From contig NZ_KI421431.1 of the NCBI RefSeq assembly GCF_000472525.1, forward strand, positions 132,987-196,986: a stretch of DNA of 64,000 nucleotides, given 5' to 3'. Source of the DNA: Paraburkholderia dilworthii (lineage in GTDB: Bacteria > Pseudomonadota > Gammaproteobacteria > Burkholderiales > Burkholderiaceae). How positions within the stretch are numbered: position 1 is the first letter of the stretch; every line of letters starts with the position of its first letter. Below are positions 53,384 through 63,692 of this stretch, in pieces. The translations under genes were made by a program, and so were the position numbers. Under the pieces are notes generated by a model. It did not search any database and was not told the DNA's origin. It saw nothing but the letters and a program-made list of their open reading frames with translations.

Positions 53384-55177
53384 ATGGATCATATTCGTAA
53401 CTTCTCGATCATTGCGCACATCGACCACGGCAAGTCGACGCTCGCCGATCGCATCATCCAGATTTGCGGCGGCTTGTCCGACCGCGAGATGGAAGCGCAG
53501 GTCCTCGACTCGATGGATCTCGAGCGCGAACGCGGCATCACCATCAAGGCACAAACTGCAGCACTGAGCTATCGCGCTCGCGACGGCAAGATCTACAACC
53601 TGAACATGATCGACACGCCGGGCCACGTTGACTTTTCGTACGAAGTCAGCCGCTCGCTGTCCGCGTGCGAAGGCGCGCTGCTGGTTGTGGATGCAAGCCA
53701 GGGCGTGGAGGCGCAAACAGTCGCCAACTGCTATACCGCAATCGAACTCGGCGTCGACGTCATTCCGGTGCTCAACAAGATCGATCTGCCGGCTGCGAAC
53801 CCCGAGAACGCGATCGCGGAGATCGAAGACGTGATCGGTATCGACGCAACCGACGCCACGCATTGCAGCGCAAAAACGGGCCAGGGTGTCGAAGACGTGC
53901 TCGAAGCGCTGATCGCGAAAGTGCCGTCGCCGAAGGGCGATCCGGAAGCGCCGTTGCAGGCGCTGATCATCGACTCGTGGTTCGACAACTACGTCGGCGT
54001 CGTCATGCTCGTGCGTATTGTCAACGGCACGCTTCGCCCGAAGGACAAGATTCGCATGATGGCGACCGGCGCGCAGTATCCGGTCGAACACATTGGCGTG
54101 TTCACGCCGAAGTCGAAGAACCTCGAATCGTTGTCGGCCGGGCAGGTGGGTTTCATTATCGCGGGCATCAAGGAATTGGCCGCCGCAAAAGTGGGCGACA
54201 CCGTCACGCTGGTAAACCGTCCGGCTGCCGAGCCGCTGCCGGGCTTCAAGGAAGTGAAGCCGCAGGTGTTCGCCGGTCTCTATCCGGTTGAGGCGAACCA
54301 GTACGACGCGCTGCGCGACTCGCTCGAAAAGCTGAAGCTGAACGACGCATCGCTGCAATACGAGCCGGAAGTTTCGCAGGCGCTGGGTTTCGGTTTCCGT
54401 TGCGGCTTCCTCGGTCTGCTGCATATGGAGATCGTGCAGGAACGTCTCGAACGCGAGTTCGACATGGACCTGATCACTACGGCTCCGACCGTGGTGTACG
54501 AAGTCCTCCAACGCGACGGCACGACGATCATGGTCGAAAATCCGGCCAAGATGCCGGAGCCTTCGAAGATCGAGGAAGTGCGCGAGCCGATCGTCACGGT
54601 GAACCTGTACATGCCGCAAGACTACGTCGGCTCGGTCATCACGCTGTGTACGCAAAAACGCGGCAACCAGATCAACATGCAGTATCACGGCCGTCAGGTG
54701 CAGTTGACCTATGAGATTCCGATGGGCGAAGTCGTGCTCGATTTCTTCGATCGTCTGAAGTCGATCTCGCGCGGTTACGCTTCGATGGATTACGAGTTCA
54801 AGGAATACCGGGCGTCCGACGTCGTGAAGGTCGACATGCTGATCAACGGCGACAAGGTGGACGCGCTATCGGTCATCGTGCACCGTTCGCAAAGCCAGTA
54901 TCGCGGCCGCGAAGTGGCGGCGAAAATGCGCGAGCTGATTCCGCGCCAGATGTACGACGTTGCGATTCAGGCCACCATTGGCTCGAATATCATCGCGCGC
55001 GAGAACATTAAAGCATTGCGTAAGAACGTGCTGGCAAAATGCTACGGCGGCGATATTTCACGTAAGAAAAAGCTGCTGGAAAAGCAGAAGGCAGGCAAGA
55101 AGCGAATGAAGCAAGTGGGGTCCGTCGAGATTCCGCAAGAGGCTTTCCTCGCCATTTTGCGTGTCGAAGACAAATAA
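53384..55177 (+). CDS. lepA: elongation factor 4 (LepA)
   Basis: 597 residues, the same as E. coli LepA (599). It is a translational GTPase that acts on the ribosome in back-translocation or 30S maturation. G1 is AHIDHGKST (residues 10-18), G3 DTPGHVDF and G4 NKIDLP. The LepA-specific C-terminal domain ends with [19 protein letters not shown]. It precedes lepB by 18 bases, the widely conserved lepA-lepB pair. Confidence 0.97.
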   Translation: MDHIRNFSIIAHIDHGKSTLADRIIQICGGLSDREMEAQVLDSMDLERERGITIKAQTAALSYRARDGKIYNLNMIDTPGHVDFSYEVSRSLSACEGALLVVDASQGVEAQTVANCYTAIELGVDVIPVLNKIDLPAANPENAIAEIEDVIGIDATDATHCSAKTGQGVEDVLEALIAKVPSPKGDPEAPLQALIIDSWFDNYVGVVMLVRIVNGTLRPKDKIRMMATGAQYPVEHIGVFTPKSKNLESLSAGQVGFIIAGIKELAAAKVGDTVTLVNRPAAEPLPGFKEVKPQVFAGLYPVEANQYDALRDSLEKLKLNDASLQYEPEVSQALGFGFRCGFLGLLHMEIVQERLEREFDMDLITTAPTVVYEVLQRDGTTIMVENPAKMPEPSKIEEVREPIVTVNLYMPQDYVGSVITLCTQKRGNQINMQYHGRQVQLTYEIPMGEVVLDFFDRLKSISRGYASMDYEFKEYRASDVVKVDMLINGDKVDALSVIVHRSQSQYRGREVAAKMRELIPRQMYDVAIQATIGSNIIARENIKALRKNVLAKCYGGDISRKKKLLEKQKAGKKRMKQVGSVEIPQEAFLAILRVEDK

Positions 55178-55195
55178 GACGAACAACGGAACTCT

Positions 55196-56089
55196 ATGAA
55201 TTTTGCGCTGATTCTTTTTGTGCTCGTCGTTTTGACGGGCGTCGCATGGGTCGCAGACAAACTGGTGTTCATGCCGCAACGGCGGCGCGCGGCGGAAGCT
55301 GCGGTCGCTGAGTTCGACCGTCAGCAGGCGCGTATCGGCGAGCGTTTCGCCGACGAAAACGCCGCGCAAACACGCGCGCGTCTTCGCGACGACAAGCTGC
55401 GCCAACCGTGGTGGCTCGAATATTCCGCGAGCTTTTTCCCGGTGATTCTGGTGGTTTTCGTGGTGCGCTCGTTTGTCGTCGAGCCGTTCAAGATTCCATC
55501 CGGCTCGATGGTGCCAACGCTGCTGGTGGGCGACTTCATCCTCGTCAATAAATTCGATTACGGTATCCGTCTGCCGATCGTCAATACGAAAATCACCGAA
55601 GGCCGCCCGCTTCAGCGCGGCGACGTGGTGGTGTTCCGCTATCCGAAAGACGAGTCGGTCGACTACATCAAGCGCGTGATTGGCTTGCCGGGCGACACTG
55701 TCGCTTATCAGGACAAGCAACTGACGATCAACGGCAAGCCGGTGCCTGAAACGCCGCTACCCGATTATCTCGACGAAGAGCGTCTCGGCTACGCGAAACA
55801 GTTCGAGGAAAATCTGGATGGCCGCAAGAACGCGATTTTGAACAATCCGGCAGTGCCGCCGTTTATCGTCGGGGCCGAAGATTATCCGTATCGAGACAAC
55901 TGCACATACAACGCACGCGGCGTGATTTGCAAAGTGCCGCCCGGCAATTACTTCATGATGGGCGACAACCGCGATAACAGCGCGGACAGCCGTTACTGGG
56001 GCTTCGCACCGGACAAGAATATCGTCGGCCGTGCGTTTTTCATCTGGATGAACTTCAGCAGTCTCAAGCGCATCGGCTCTTTCCAGTGA
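55196..56089 (+). CDS. lepB: signal peptidase I
   Basis: 297 residues. LepB cleaves signal peptides of exported proteins on the outer face of the inner membrane. Two N-terminal membrane helices (about 1-20 and 79-92), catalytic Ser 104 in IPSGSMVPTL and general base Lys 159 in VDYIKRVIG. Box E reads MMGDNRDNSADSRYWG. The start is the ATG of MNFALILFVLVVL. Confidence 0.97.
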   Translation: MNFALILFVLVVLTGVAWVADKLVFMPQRRRAAEAAVAEFDRQQARIGERFADENAAQTRARLRDDKLRQPWWLEYSASFFPVILVVFVVRSFVVEPFKIPSGSMVPTLLVGDFILVNKFDYGIRLPIVNTKITEGRPLQRGDVVVFRYPKDESVDYIKRVIGLPGDTVAYQDKQLTINGKPVPETPLPDYLDEERLGYAKQFEENLDGRKNAILNNPAVPPFIVGAEDYPYRDNCTYNARGVICKVPPGNYFMMGDNRDNSADSRYWGFAPDKNIVGRAFFIWMNFSSLKRIGSFQ

Positions 56090-56259
56090 GTTCTGCATCG
56101 ACTGTACGGCGCGCTGTGAGCACAGGTCGCTTATCAATAATCAACGCTCTCACGAGCGGCAGCGCGCTATCGCGCCACATCGAGAAACTCCGGTAACGTC
56201 GCTTCACCGCGCTTTTTCCGCCGGCCGGGCCGCGTTTTCGCCCGGCCCGGCGCCCGCGT

Positions 56260-56265
56260 TATACT
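56260..56265 (+). promoter_or_regulatory. TATACT -10 element directly before rnc
   Basis: TATACT ends six bases before the rnc ATG. If used, transcription would begin at or beside the start codon. A GC-rich inverted repeat lies upstream (about 56222-56252). No good -35 is visible. Confidence 0.45.
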
Positions 56266-56271
56266 CTGCCC

Positions 56272-57672
56272 ATGCCCCTATCTCCGTTGGAAAGCCGTCT
56301 GCGCTATGAATTTCGCAATGCGGAATTGCTGCGCCAGGCTTTAACACACCGCAGTCACAGTGCCACGCACAACGAACGGCTCGAGTTTCTAGGCGATTCC
56401 GTTCTGAATTGCGCGGTGGCTGCGCTTTTGTTCCAACGTTTCGGGAAGCTGGACGAAGGGGATTTGTCCCGCGTTCGCGCCAACCTGGTCAAACAGCAAT
56501 CGCTCTACGAGATCGCTCAGGCCCTGAATATCTCGGAAGGCTTGCGGTTGGGGGAGGGCGAGTTGCGCAGCGGCGGCTTCCGCCGGCCTTCGATCCTTGC
56601 TGACACGCTCGAAGCGGTGCTGGGTGCGGTGTTCCTCGACGGCGGCTTCGAAGCCGCTCAAACGGTCATCAAGCGCCTTTACGTGCCGATTCTCGATCAC
56701 ATCGACCCACGCACGCTCGGCAAAGATGCCAAGACGCTTTTGCAGGAATATCTGCAGGGGCACAAGATTGCGTTGCCGACCTACACCGTTGTGGCCACGC
56801 ATGGTGCCGCGCACAATCAGCAGTTCGAAGTCGAATGTACGGTTCCTAAGCTGGACGTGAAGGTGTCTGGCTCCGGCGCGAGCCGTCGGGCGGCTGAGCA
56901 GGCCGCAGCCAAAAAAGCGCTCGATGAGGTTCTGGCCGCCGCGCCCGCGGTGGTCGGAAAATCGAAGCGATCCAAAGGCGCCCGCGCGGCGAAAAAGGCT
57001 GAGTTTGAAATAGTCCCCGGCGTGACGGGGGTTCAGACAGCGCTCGATTTGCGCAGCCCGGATCGCAAGAACGAACGCGGAGTAGTGCGGGGCGAAACCC
57101 GGGCGGCGTCCTCGACAGAGCTGGCAGTGGAACGCGGGGGGCTTGCGGTCGCGGTTGCGCCGTTGGCGGTGATTCGCGCGGCGCATGTCGAGTACAGCGT
57201 CCCGGAAAGAGTCGAACGCGCTGACAAAGGCGAAAGGCTGGAAAAAGCCGACAAGGCAGATAAATTCGAGAAAGCGGATAAAACCGCCGCACAACCGGGC
57301 GACAAATCCACGGAAAAAACAGCTGGGGACAGGCTGGACGCCAAGCCGGCTGAGCTCAAGCCGGCCGAACCGAAAGCTGCCAACGGCGGCGCCGCCGAAT
57401 CGAAGCTCGCTGAACCAAAGGCCACGGAATCCAAGGCCGCGGAATCCAGGCCCGCCGAATTCAAGCCCGCCGAACTCAAGCCCGCCGAGCCCAAAGCGGC
57501 CGAATCCAAAGCAGCGGAATCCGCCACCGTCCGCGGCATAGACAAACCGCATCGCGGCCGCGACGCCGCCGCGGCAGCAGCGTCGCCTGCGACGAACGCC
57601 GCCGCGTCCACCGAACACGAACCCGGCGTAGCCGACGCGGTACCAACGCGCGTCGCCGACGCGGGCCATTGA
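56272..57672 (+). CDS. rnc: ribonuclease III with long C-terminal extension
   Basis: 466 residues, about twice the usual 226. RNase III cuts double-stranded RNA, including pre-rRNA. The nuclease domain (1-145) has signature [12 protein letters not shown] with Glu 38 and Asp 42, plus Asp 111 and Glu 114. A double-stranded-RNA-binding domain follows (about 152-222). The remaining 240 residues are low complexity: Lys/Ala/Glu/Pro repeats such as [16 protein letters not shown]. Such tails are known in Burkholderia. No Shine-Dalgarno precedes the ATG. The era gene follows. Confidence 0.95.
   Translation: MPLSPLESRLRYEFRNAELLRQALTHRSHSATHNERLEFLGDSVLNCAVAALLFQRFGKLDEGDLSRVRANLVKQQSLYEIAQALNISEGLRLGEGELRSGGFRRPSILADTLEAVLGAVFLDGGFEAAQTVIKRLYVPILDHIDPRTLGKDAKTLLQEYLQGHKIALPTYTVVATHGAAHNQQFEVECTVPKLDVKVSGSGASRRAAEQAAAKKALDEVLAAAPAVVGKSKRSKGARAAKKAEFEIVPGVTGVQTALDLRSPDRKNERGVVRGETRAASSTELAVERGGLAVAVAPLAVIRAAHVEYSVPERVERADKGERLEKADKADKFEKADKTAAQPGDKSTEKTAGDRLDAKPAELKPAEPKAANGGAAESKLAEPKATESKAAESRPAEFKPAELKPAEPKAAESKAAESATVRGIDKPHRGRDAAAAAASPATNAAASTEHEPGVADAVPTRVADAGH
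57340..57535 (+). repeat. in-gene degenerate repeat in the rnc tail
   Basis: Repeats of about 12-15 bases coding for P-A-E-x-K and A-A-E-S-K units. They keep the frame and are likely to vary in number among strains. Confidence 0.7.
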
Positions 57673-57724
57673 TTGTCCAGGCGCGCGAGCCCCGCGCGTC
57701 GATCCGAACCTGCCGTAGCCCAAT

Positions 57725-58624
57725 ATGAACGCTCCCACTCCCACTGGTTTTCGCTGCGGCATGGTCGCGATCGTCGGCCGCCCGAACGTCGGCAAATCGA
57801 CGCTGATGAACGCGCTGGTCGGCCAGAAAGTCAGCATCACGTCGCGCAAGGCGCAGACCACGCGCCATCGCATTACTGGCATCCATACGCTCGAAGACGT
57901 CCAATATATCTTCGTCGACACGCCCGGTTTTCAGACCAAGCACAGCGGCGCGCTGAACCGTTCGCTGAACCGCGCGGTGACGTCGACGCTGACCTCCGTC
58001 GATACGATTCTGTTTGTGATCGAAGCCGGCCGTTTCGGCGCGGACGATCAGAAAGTGCTCGATCTGATTCCGCCTTCGGTGCCCACGCTGCTGATCGCGA
58101 ACAAGCTCGATCGCGTGTCGGATAAAGATTCGCTGTTTCCGTTCATGCAGCAGGTCAGCGCGCTGCGCCAGTTCAGCGAGATCGTGCCGCTGTCGGCCAA
58201 AAATCCGGACGACATCAAGCGTCTGATGGCGACGGTCAAGCCTTACCTGCCGGAAGGCGCGCCGATTTACGGCGAAGACGATCTCACCGATCGCAGCGAG
58301 CGCTTTCTCGCGGCCGAAATTCTGCGCGAAAAAGTGTTCCGTTGGACCGGCGACGAACTGCCGTACACGAGCACCGTGCTGATCGACAAGTTCGAAACGG
58401 AAGGACGTCTGCGCCGCATTTTCGCGACGATCCTGGTCGAACGCGACACGCACAAGGCCATGATCATCGGCCAGAAGGGCGCCAAGCTGAAGCAGATCAG
58501 CACCGAGGCGCGCCTCGACATGGAGAAGCTGTTCGACGGCCCCATCTATCTGGAAACCTTCATCAAGGTGAAGAGCGGCTGGGCCGACAACGAAGCGGGA
58601 CTTCGTGCGTATGGGTACGAATGA
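57725..58624 (+). CDS. era: GTPase Era
   Basis: 299 residues, same length as E. coli Era (301). It binds 16S rRNA and helps assemble the 30S subunit. G1 is GRPNVGKST (18-26), G3 DTPG, G4 NKLD. The C-terminal KH domain has [20 protein letters not shown]. rnc-era-recO is a conserved operon; recO begins 14 bases inside era. Confidence 0.97.
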   Translation: MNAPTPTGFRCGMVAIVGRPNVGKSTLMNALVGQKVSITSRKAQTTRHRITGIHTLEDVQYIFVDTPGFQTKHSGALNRSLNRAVTSTLTSVDTILFVIEAGRFGADDQKVLDLIPPSVPTLLIANKLDRVSDKDSLFPFMQQVSALRQFSEIVPLSAKNPDDIKRLMATVKPYLPEGAPIYGEDDLTDRSERFLAAEILREKVFRWTGDELPYTSTVLIDKFETEGRLRRIFATILVERDTHKAMIIGQKGAKLKQISTEARLDMEKLFDGPIYLETFIKVKSGWADNEAGLRAYGYE

Positions 58625-59528
58625 CGCGTGGGTCACGCTGAATTCCGACACCGACCCGGACGACGCCGAGCCGGCCGCGCTGTCGCGCGAGTCTTCAAAG
58701 CCGGCTCGCGGTAGCCGCAAATCTTCCACTAAAAGCACATCCGACGCTGGTCCTGGTGATGCGCCGCGCAAGGCGCCTGCTCGCCGGCCGTCGCGCAGTT
58801 CCGCTTCGGCTTCCGAATACCGGATCGCCGAGCAGCCCGCCTTCGTTCTGCATAGCTATCCGTATCGCGAGACGAGTCTGATCATCGATGTGCTGTCGCG
58901 CGATCACGGCCGTCTTGCGCTCGTGGCGAAAGGCGCGAAGCGTCCGCACTCCGCATTGCGCGGCGTGTTGCAGACATTTCAGCCGCTCGCGCTGTCGTGG
59001 TCCGGCAGGGGCGAGGTGCGCACGCTAACCGGCGCGGAATGGGTCGGCGGCATGCTGCCTTTGACGGGCGACGCGCTGCTGTGCGGGTTCTACGTGAACG
59101 AACTGCTCGTTAAGTTTTGCGCGCGCGAAGATCCCCATCCGCAACTGTTCCATCACTACGTCGTCACCATGACGCGTCTCGCGCATGACGAGCCACCGGT
59201 GCAGGTGCTGCGTTCGTTCGAGCGCGTATTGCTGCGCGAAACCGGTTACGCGATGGCGCTCGATCGCACGGTTGCGCGCAAAGCGGTGGAAGCCAGCCGC
59301 CGCTATGTGTTCGACCCCGAGCGCGGCGTGCGCGAGGCAAGCGACGATGTGCCCGCGCAATGGCCGGTGGTCGCGGGCCAGACCTTGCTCGATATGGAAA
59401 AGGACGATTACCATCGAGCGCAAACGGTGGCACAAAGCAAAACGCTGATGCGCTTTCTGCTCAACACTTACCTTGGCGGCACGCCGCTCGCGACGCGCCA
59501 GATTCTCATCGACTTGCAGAACTTATGA
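58611..59528 (+). CDS. recO: DNA repair protein RecO
   Basis: 305 residues. RecO loads RecA on SSB-coated gaps (RecFOR pathway). The OB fold starts about residue 68 ([29 protein letters not shown]). The first about 65 residues are an unusual low-complexity Ser/Arg/Lys/Pro extension, not present in E. coli RecO (242). The Cys residues of zinc-binding RecO are absent. Start at the ATG; a GTG two codons upstream is possible. Its stop overlaps pdxJ (ATGA). Confidence 0.92.
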   Translation: MGTNDAWVTLNSDTDPDDAEPAALSRESSKPARGSRKSSTKSTSDAGPGDAPRKAPARRPSRSSASASEYRIAEQPAFVLHSYPYRETSLIIDVLSRDHGRLALVAKGAKRPHSALRGVLQTFQPLALSWSGRGEVRTLTGAEWVGGMLPLTGDALLCGFYVNELLVKFCAREDPHPQLFHHYVVTMTRLAHDEPPVQVLRSFERVLLRETGYAMALDRTVARKAVEASRRYVFDPERGVREASDDVPAQWPVVAGQTLLDMEKDDYHRAQTVAQSKTLMRFLLNTYLGGTPLATRQILIDLQNL

Positions 59529-60289
59529 GCTTCTTTCTAACGTCGCCGAATGTGATCGATCTCGGCGTGAACATCGATCACGTGGCCACGCTGCGCAACG
59601 CGCGCGGCACCTCGTATCCCGACCCGATCCGCGCCGCGTTGATGGCGGAGGAGGCCGGCGCGGACGCCATCACGTTGCATCTGCGTGAAGACCGCCGCCA
59701 CATCGTCGACGCCGACGTGCGCGCGCTGCGTCCGCTCCTGAAAACGCGGATGAACCTCGAATGCGCGGTCACTCAGGAGATGCTCGACATTGCCTGCGAA
59801 GTAAAGCCGCATGACGTTTGCCTCGTGCCGGAAAAGCGCCAGGAATTGACGACCGAAGGCGGCCTGGATGTGGCCGGTCAGTTCGAGGCCGTGCGCGCCG
59901 CGTGCAGGCAACTCGCCGACGCGAACTCGCGCGTGTCGCTTTTCATCGATCCCGACGAGACGCAGATTCGCGCCGCACACGAGGCCGGCGCGCCGGTGAT
60001 CGAACTGCACACCGGACGTTATGCCGAGGCGCACGATCCCGCCGAACAGCAGCGCGAATACGAGCGCGTGGTTCGTGCGGTCGAGTTCGGCGCGACGCTT
60101 GGCATCAAGGTCAACGCCGGCCACGGCCTGCACTACACGAACGTCCAGCAGATCGCGGCAATCGAGGGCATTGTCGAGCTGAATATCGGCCATGCGATCG
60201 TCGCGCACGCGATTTTCGCGGGCTGGGACAACGCGGTGCGCGAGATGAAGGCGATCATGGTCGCCGCGCGTCTCGGCGCACGCGCGTAA
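59525..60289 (+). CDS. pdxJ: pyridoxine 5'-phosphate synthase
   Basis: 254 residues. PdxJ condenses 1-deoxy-xylulose 5-phosphate with 3-amino-2-oxopropyl phosphate to form pyridoxine 5'-phosphate. Typical are [39 protein letters not shown] and GHGLHYTNV. Coupled to recO by a four-base overlap and followed by acpS, the standard order. Confidence 0.96.
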   Translation: MSFFLTSPNVIDLGVNIDHVATLRNARGTSYPDPIRAALMAEEAGADAITLHLREDRRHIVDADVRALRPLLKTRMNLECAVTQEMLDIACEVKPHDVCLVPEKRQELTTEGGLDVAGQFEAVRAACRQLADANSRVSLFIDPDETQIRAAHEAGAPVIELHTGRYAEAHDPAEQQREYERVVRAVEFGATLGIKVNAGHGLHYTNVQQIAAIEGIVELNIGHAIVAHAIFAGWDNAVREMKAIMVAARLGARA

Positions 60290-60304
60290 CGTACCGGCTT
60301 GCAT

Positions 60305-60745
60305 ATGGCGATCTACGGAATCGGTACGGACATCGTTCAGGTGAGTCGCGTGGCGGCGGTCATGACGCGCACCAACGGCCGCTTTGCCGAGAAGGTGCTC
60401 GGTCCCGACGAACTGCGCGTCTATCACGCGCGCAATGCCCGTTCGGCCGCGCGCGGGCTCGCGTTTCTCGCTTCGAGATTCTCGGCGAAGGAGGCGTTCT
60501 CAAAGGCAATCGGCCTCGGCATGCACTGGCCGATGACATGGCGCGCTCTGCAAACGCTCAACAAGCCGAGCGGCGAACCGATGGTGGTCGCTTCCGGCGA
60601 GTTGGCCGAATGGCTCGAGGCGCGAGGCATCACGGCGCGTGTCACGATCACCGACGAGCGCGACTACGCGGTGTCGTTCGTGATTGCCGAGAGCGCGCAG
60701 GCCGAAGAGGCGAACGGCTCCAACCCGCGACCTGCTGCCGAATAA
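60305..60745 (+). CDS. acpS: holo-ACP synthase
   Basis: 146 residues. AcpS moves phosphopantetheine from CoA to Ser 37 of AcpP. The Mg2+ ligands Asp 9 (GIGTDIVQV) and Glu 63 ([11 protein letters not shown]) are present. Start at the ATG; the TTG two codons upstream is less likely. Follows pdxJ by 15 bases. Confidence 0.95.
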   Translation: MAIYGIGTDIVQVSRVAAVMTRTNGRFAEKVLGPDELRVYHARNARSAARGLAFLASRFSAKEAFSKAIGLGMHWPMTWRALQTLNKPSGEPMVVASGELAEWLEARGITARVTITDERDYAVSFVIAESAQAEEANGSNPRPAAE

Positions 60746-60812
60746 AAAATCGGGAACGCGGCCCGAGCGGTCGCGTCTTTCCTTGCTCCACGCAATCTTC
60801 AAACGGAATTCG

Positions 60813-61841
60813 ATGAAAACCAATCCCGGACCGGTGATGCTCGACGTGGTCGGCAAAACGCTGAACGACGATGACAAGCGCCGCCTCACGCATCCGATGA
60901 CCGGCGGCGTGATTCTATTCGCGCGCCACTACGAGAGCCGGGCGCAACTCATCGCGCTGACGGATTCGATCCGTTCGATCCGCGAGGACTTGCTGATCGC
61001 CGTCGATCACGAAGGCGGGCGCGTGCAGCGTTTTCGCACCGACGGCTTCACCGTGCTTCCGGCAATGGGCAAACTTGGCGCGCTGTGGGACAGCGACGTT
61101 CTGCATGCCACCAAGGTGACGACCGCGGTCGGTTATATCCTCGCGTCAGAGTTGCGCGCTTGCGGCATCGACATGAGCTTTACGCCGGTGCTCGATCTGA
61201 ACTACGGGCAGTCGCAGGTAATCGGCGATCGAGCGTTTCATAGCGATCCGCGCGTCGTGACGATGCTCGCTAAAAGCCTCAACCACGGTCTCGCGCTCGC
61301 CGGCATGAGCAACTGCGGTAAGCACTTTCCGGGGCACGGTTTTGCGCACGCGGATTCGCACGTCGCGATGCCTGTCGACGAGCGCTCGCTCGACGAGATT
61401 CTGCGCGACGACGTGGCGCCGTATGACTGGCTTGGGTTGTCGCTGGGCTCGGTGATTCCCGCGCACGTGGTTTATCCGCAAGTCGACTCGAAGCCGGCGG
61501 GCTTTTCGCGCGTGTGGCTGCAGGACATCCTGCGCGGCAAGCTGCGCTTCGAAGGCGCCATTTTTAGCGACGACCTGTCGATGGAAGCCGCGCGTCAGGG
61601 CGGCACACTCACCGAAGGCGCGACTGCCGCACTGCAGGCCGGTTGCGACATGGTGCTGATCTGCAACCAGCCCGAGCAGGCTGAAAAGGTGCTGGACGAA
61701 CTACGTTTTACGCCGTCGAAGGAGTCGCAGCAGCGGGTGAAGCGCATGCGCCCGCGCGGCAAGGCGCTCAAGTGGAGCAAGCTGGTGGCGGAGCCGCGAT
61801 ATCTGCAAGCGCAGGCTTTGCTGCGCAGCGCGTTTGCCTGA
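60813..61841 (+). CDS. nagZ: beta-N-acetylhexosaminidase
   Basis: 342 residues, glycoside hydrolase family 3. NagZ removes GlcNAc from anhydro-muropeptides during cell-wall recycling; the product can induce AmpC. Motifs: DHEGGRVQRFR, the loop KHFPGHGFAHADSH with the catalytic His and Asp, and the nucleophile Asp in FSDDLSM. Cytoplasmic, as there is no signal peptide. Ends the rpoE-to-nagZ gene run, with a terminator following. Confidence 0.96.
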   Translation: MKTNPGPVMLDVVGKTLNDDDKRRLTHPMTGGVILFARHYESRAQLIALTDSIRSIREDLLIAVDHEGGRVQRFRTDGFTVLPAMGKLGALWDSDVLHATKVTTAVGYILASELRACGIDMSFTPVLDLNYGQSQVIGDRAFHSDPRVVTMLAKSLNHGLALAGMSNCGKHFPGHGFAHADSHVAMPVDERSLDEILRDDVAPYDWLGLSLGSVIPAHVVYPQVDSKPAGFSRVWLQDILRGKLRFEGAIFSDDLSMEAARQGGTLTEGATAALQAGCDMVLICNQPEQAEKVLDELRFTPSKESQQRVKRMRPRGKALKWSKLVAEPRYLQAQALLRSAFA

Positions 61842-61863
61842 ACGGCGGGCGAAGACAGTAAGT

Positions 61864-61897
61864 AAAAAAACGGCGCCTCACTTGAGGCGCCGTTTTT
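61864..61897. terminator. bidirectional terminator between nagZ and the response regulator
   Basis: ACGGCGCCTCA pairs with TGAGGCGCCGT; A7 upstream and T5 downstream. It can serve both converging genes. Confidence 0.92.
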
Positions 61898-61956
61898 CAT
61901 CGGACATACGCACGCGAGCGCCTGAAGCCTCCAAAGCCCGCAAAGCGCAACATGCG

Positions 61957-63339
61957 TCAGTTCAACCGCATCCGTTGCAGTTTGTTGTACAGCGTCTTCG
62001 GACTGATGCCGAGCAGCGACGCCGCCCGATGGCGTGTACCGCCTACCGCGTCGAGCGTCGCGCGAATCAGCATTTCCTCGACGTCCGCGAGCGGCGTGCC
62101 GACCGTAACCTGAACGCGGCTGCCGTTCAGATCGCGGCCATTGACGGAGCCCGCTTCGTCGGCGCGTAACGACTCCAGCACATCGCCCGACGCGTGGTAC
62201 GCGCGACGCACGCGGTCTTCCAACTCGCGCACGTTGCCCGGCCATTCGTACGTGAGACATTCACGCAGAAAGTTCGGCCCGATCTGTTTGGCGACGTCCG
62301 ACGTGCCGCGCGCGGCCGCGTCGTGGTTCAATTCGTCGACAATCGCCTGCGCGATCAGCGGCGGATCTTCGCCGCGCTCGCGCAACGGCGGCAGCGTCAC
62401 CGCTGCAGCTTCGAGGCGCAGTGCAAGGTCTTCGTGCAGGCTGCCGTCGGCCACTGCCGCACGCGGGGCCTTGCGCGTCGACGCGATCAACCGGAAATCG
62501 GTCACGACCTGGCTCGTGCCGCCGACCCGCATGAAAGTCTGCGAATCGAGCGCGCGCAGCAGTGCTTCCTGTTGAGCGCGTGGCAGTTCCGCGATTTCGT
62601 CAATGAAGAGCGTCCCGCCGCTCGCCTGTTCGAAAAGGCCCGGCTCGCGCTGCTCCGCGCCGCTGAACGCGCCGCGTTCGTGGCCGAACAACACGCTATC
62701 CAGCGACCGATGCGCCGCCACGCTGCCCGCGCTTCGGCAATCGAGCGTGACAAACGGGCCTTTGCGGCGCCGGCTCATCTCGTGCATCGTGCGAGCGGCC
62801 ACCTGCTTGCCGGTGCCGGCTTCGCCTGAAATCAGCACGGCCGCTTCCGTCGGCGCAATATGTTCGATCGTGTCGTAGACGTGTTGCATCGCGCCGCTGC
62901 GGCCGAGCATCGAGCCAAAACGGCCGAGTTGACGCAGCGACGCACGCAGCGTCTGAACTTCCTCGGTCAGTTCGTACGGGCGCGGAATTCGCGCAAGCAG
63001 GCTGCGCAGACGCGGAATATTGACGGGCTTCAGCAGATAGTCCCAGATGCCGTGCCGCAAGCCCTCAATCGCGCTTTCGACGGTCGCATTGCCCGTCATA
63101 ACGATGACGGGCAATGCACCGCCTGGCGGCTGCGCAGGCAGATGCTGCAACAGATCGAGCCCGCTGCCGTCCGGAAGGTTTAGGTCGACCAGCACGACGT
63201 CGGGAATGAAGCGCGTGAGCGCGGCGCGCGCTTCGGCAATGGTCGTGGCCGTGTCGACGGAAAAGCCGTCGGCGGCAAGAATGGCGGACAGACCTGACAG
63301 GCTATTGGGATCGTCTTCAACAATCAGGGCGTGTGGCAT
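61957..63339 (-). CDS. NtrC-type sigma-54-dependent response regulator (variant GAFTGA)
   Basis: 460 residues. A receiver domain (1-115) has phospho-acceptor Asp 52 (VLVDLNLPDG), Thr 82 and Lys 104. The AAA+ domain (about 140-375) has Walker A GEAGTGKQ (172-179), Walker B GGTLFIDEI and the sigma-54-contact loop as GAFSGA (223-228) instead of GAFTGA. A Fis-type helix-turn-helix closes the protein (AASLLGISPKTLYNKLQRM). No histidine kinase gene is next to it in the window, so it may be an orphan regulator. Target genes unknown. Confidence 0.92.
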   Translation of the reverse strand: MPHALIVEDDPNSLSGLSAILAADGFSVDTATTIAEARAALTRFIPDVVLVDLNLPDGSGLDLLQHLPAQPPGGALPVIVMTGNATVESAIEGLRHGIWDYLLKPVNIPRLRSLLARIPRPYELTEEVQTLRASLRQLGRFGSMLGRSGAMQHVYDTIEHIAPTEAAVLISGEAGTGKQVAARTMHEMSRRRKGPFVTLDCRSAGSVAAHRSLDSVLFGHERGAFSGAEQREPGLFEQASGGTLFIDEIAELPRAQQEALLRALDSQTFMRVGGTSQVVTDFRLIASTRKAPRAAVADGSLHEDLALRLEAAAVTLPPLRERGEDPPLIAQAIVDELNHDAAARGTSDVAKQIGPNFLRECLTYEWPGNVRELEDRVRRAYHASGDVLESLRADEAGSVNGRDLNGSRVQVTVGTPLADVEEMLIRATLDAVGGTRHRAASLLGISPKTLYNKLQRMRLN

Positions 63340-63692
63340 GGCGAGCGCAACTTTTTAAATGGATGGAATAGCCGCTTCGCCGCGCCGTGACTGGCGCGCG
63401 CGAGGCGGGCACGATGGCTGGCCGGTACTGTCGGTCGGATGCGTCGCCAGCACAGCGTCAGCCGGGCGGCGCAAAAGCGGGCCTCCAGTCGGCATGAACG
63501 CAGTGCCCGGGGTCTACGACACCGGGCGAAGCGGGCGGCGAGTCGACTCACGTAGTTCTGGTCCTTTGCTGTCCGAAGGGCGATTGGCTGCTCGCTGATT
63601 TGCGTCGCGTCCCGCCCGGTTCTAGTCCACCAGCATCCGCGCGGCCACGATGTGACGCCGCACGGGCACCGGCACTTACTTCGCTACTGATG
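63340..63692. other. 353-base gap between the response regulator and the CsbD-type gene
   Basis: Upstream region of the regulator (minus strand) and downstream of the CsbD-type gene. No coding frame, tRNA or terminator could be supported. The AT-rich ACTTTTTAAATGG at 63350-63362 may be part of the regulator promoter. Confidence 0.45.

Noticed and set aside
63359-63598. 79-codon frame between the response regulator and the CsbD gene
   Set aside because: No ribosome site, no hydrophobic or domain pattern, and composition of random GC-rich DNA.
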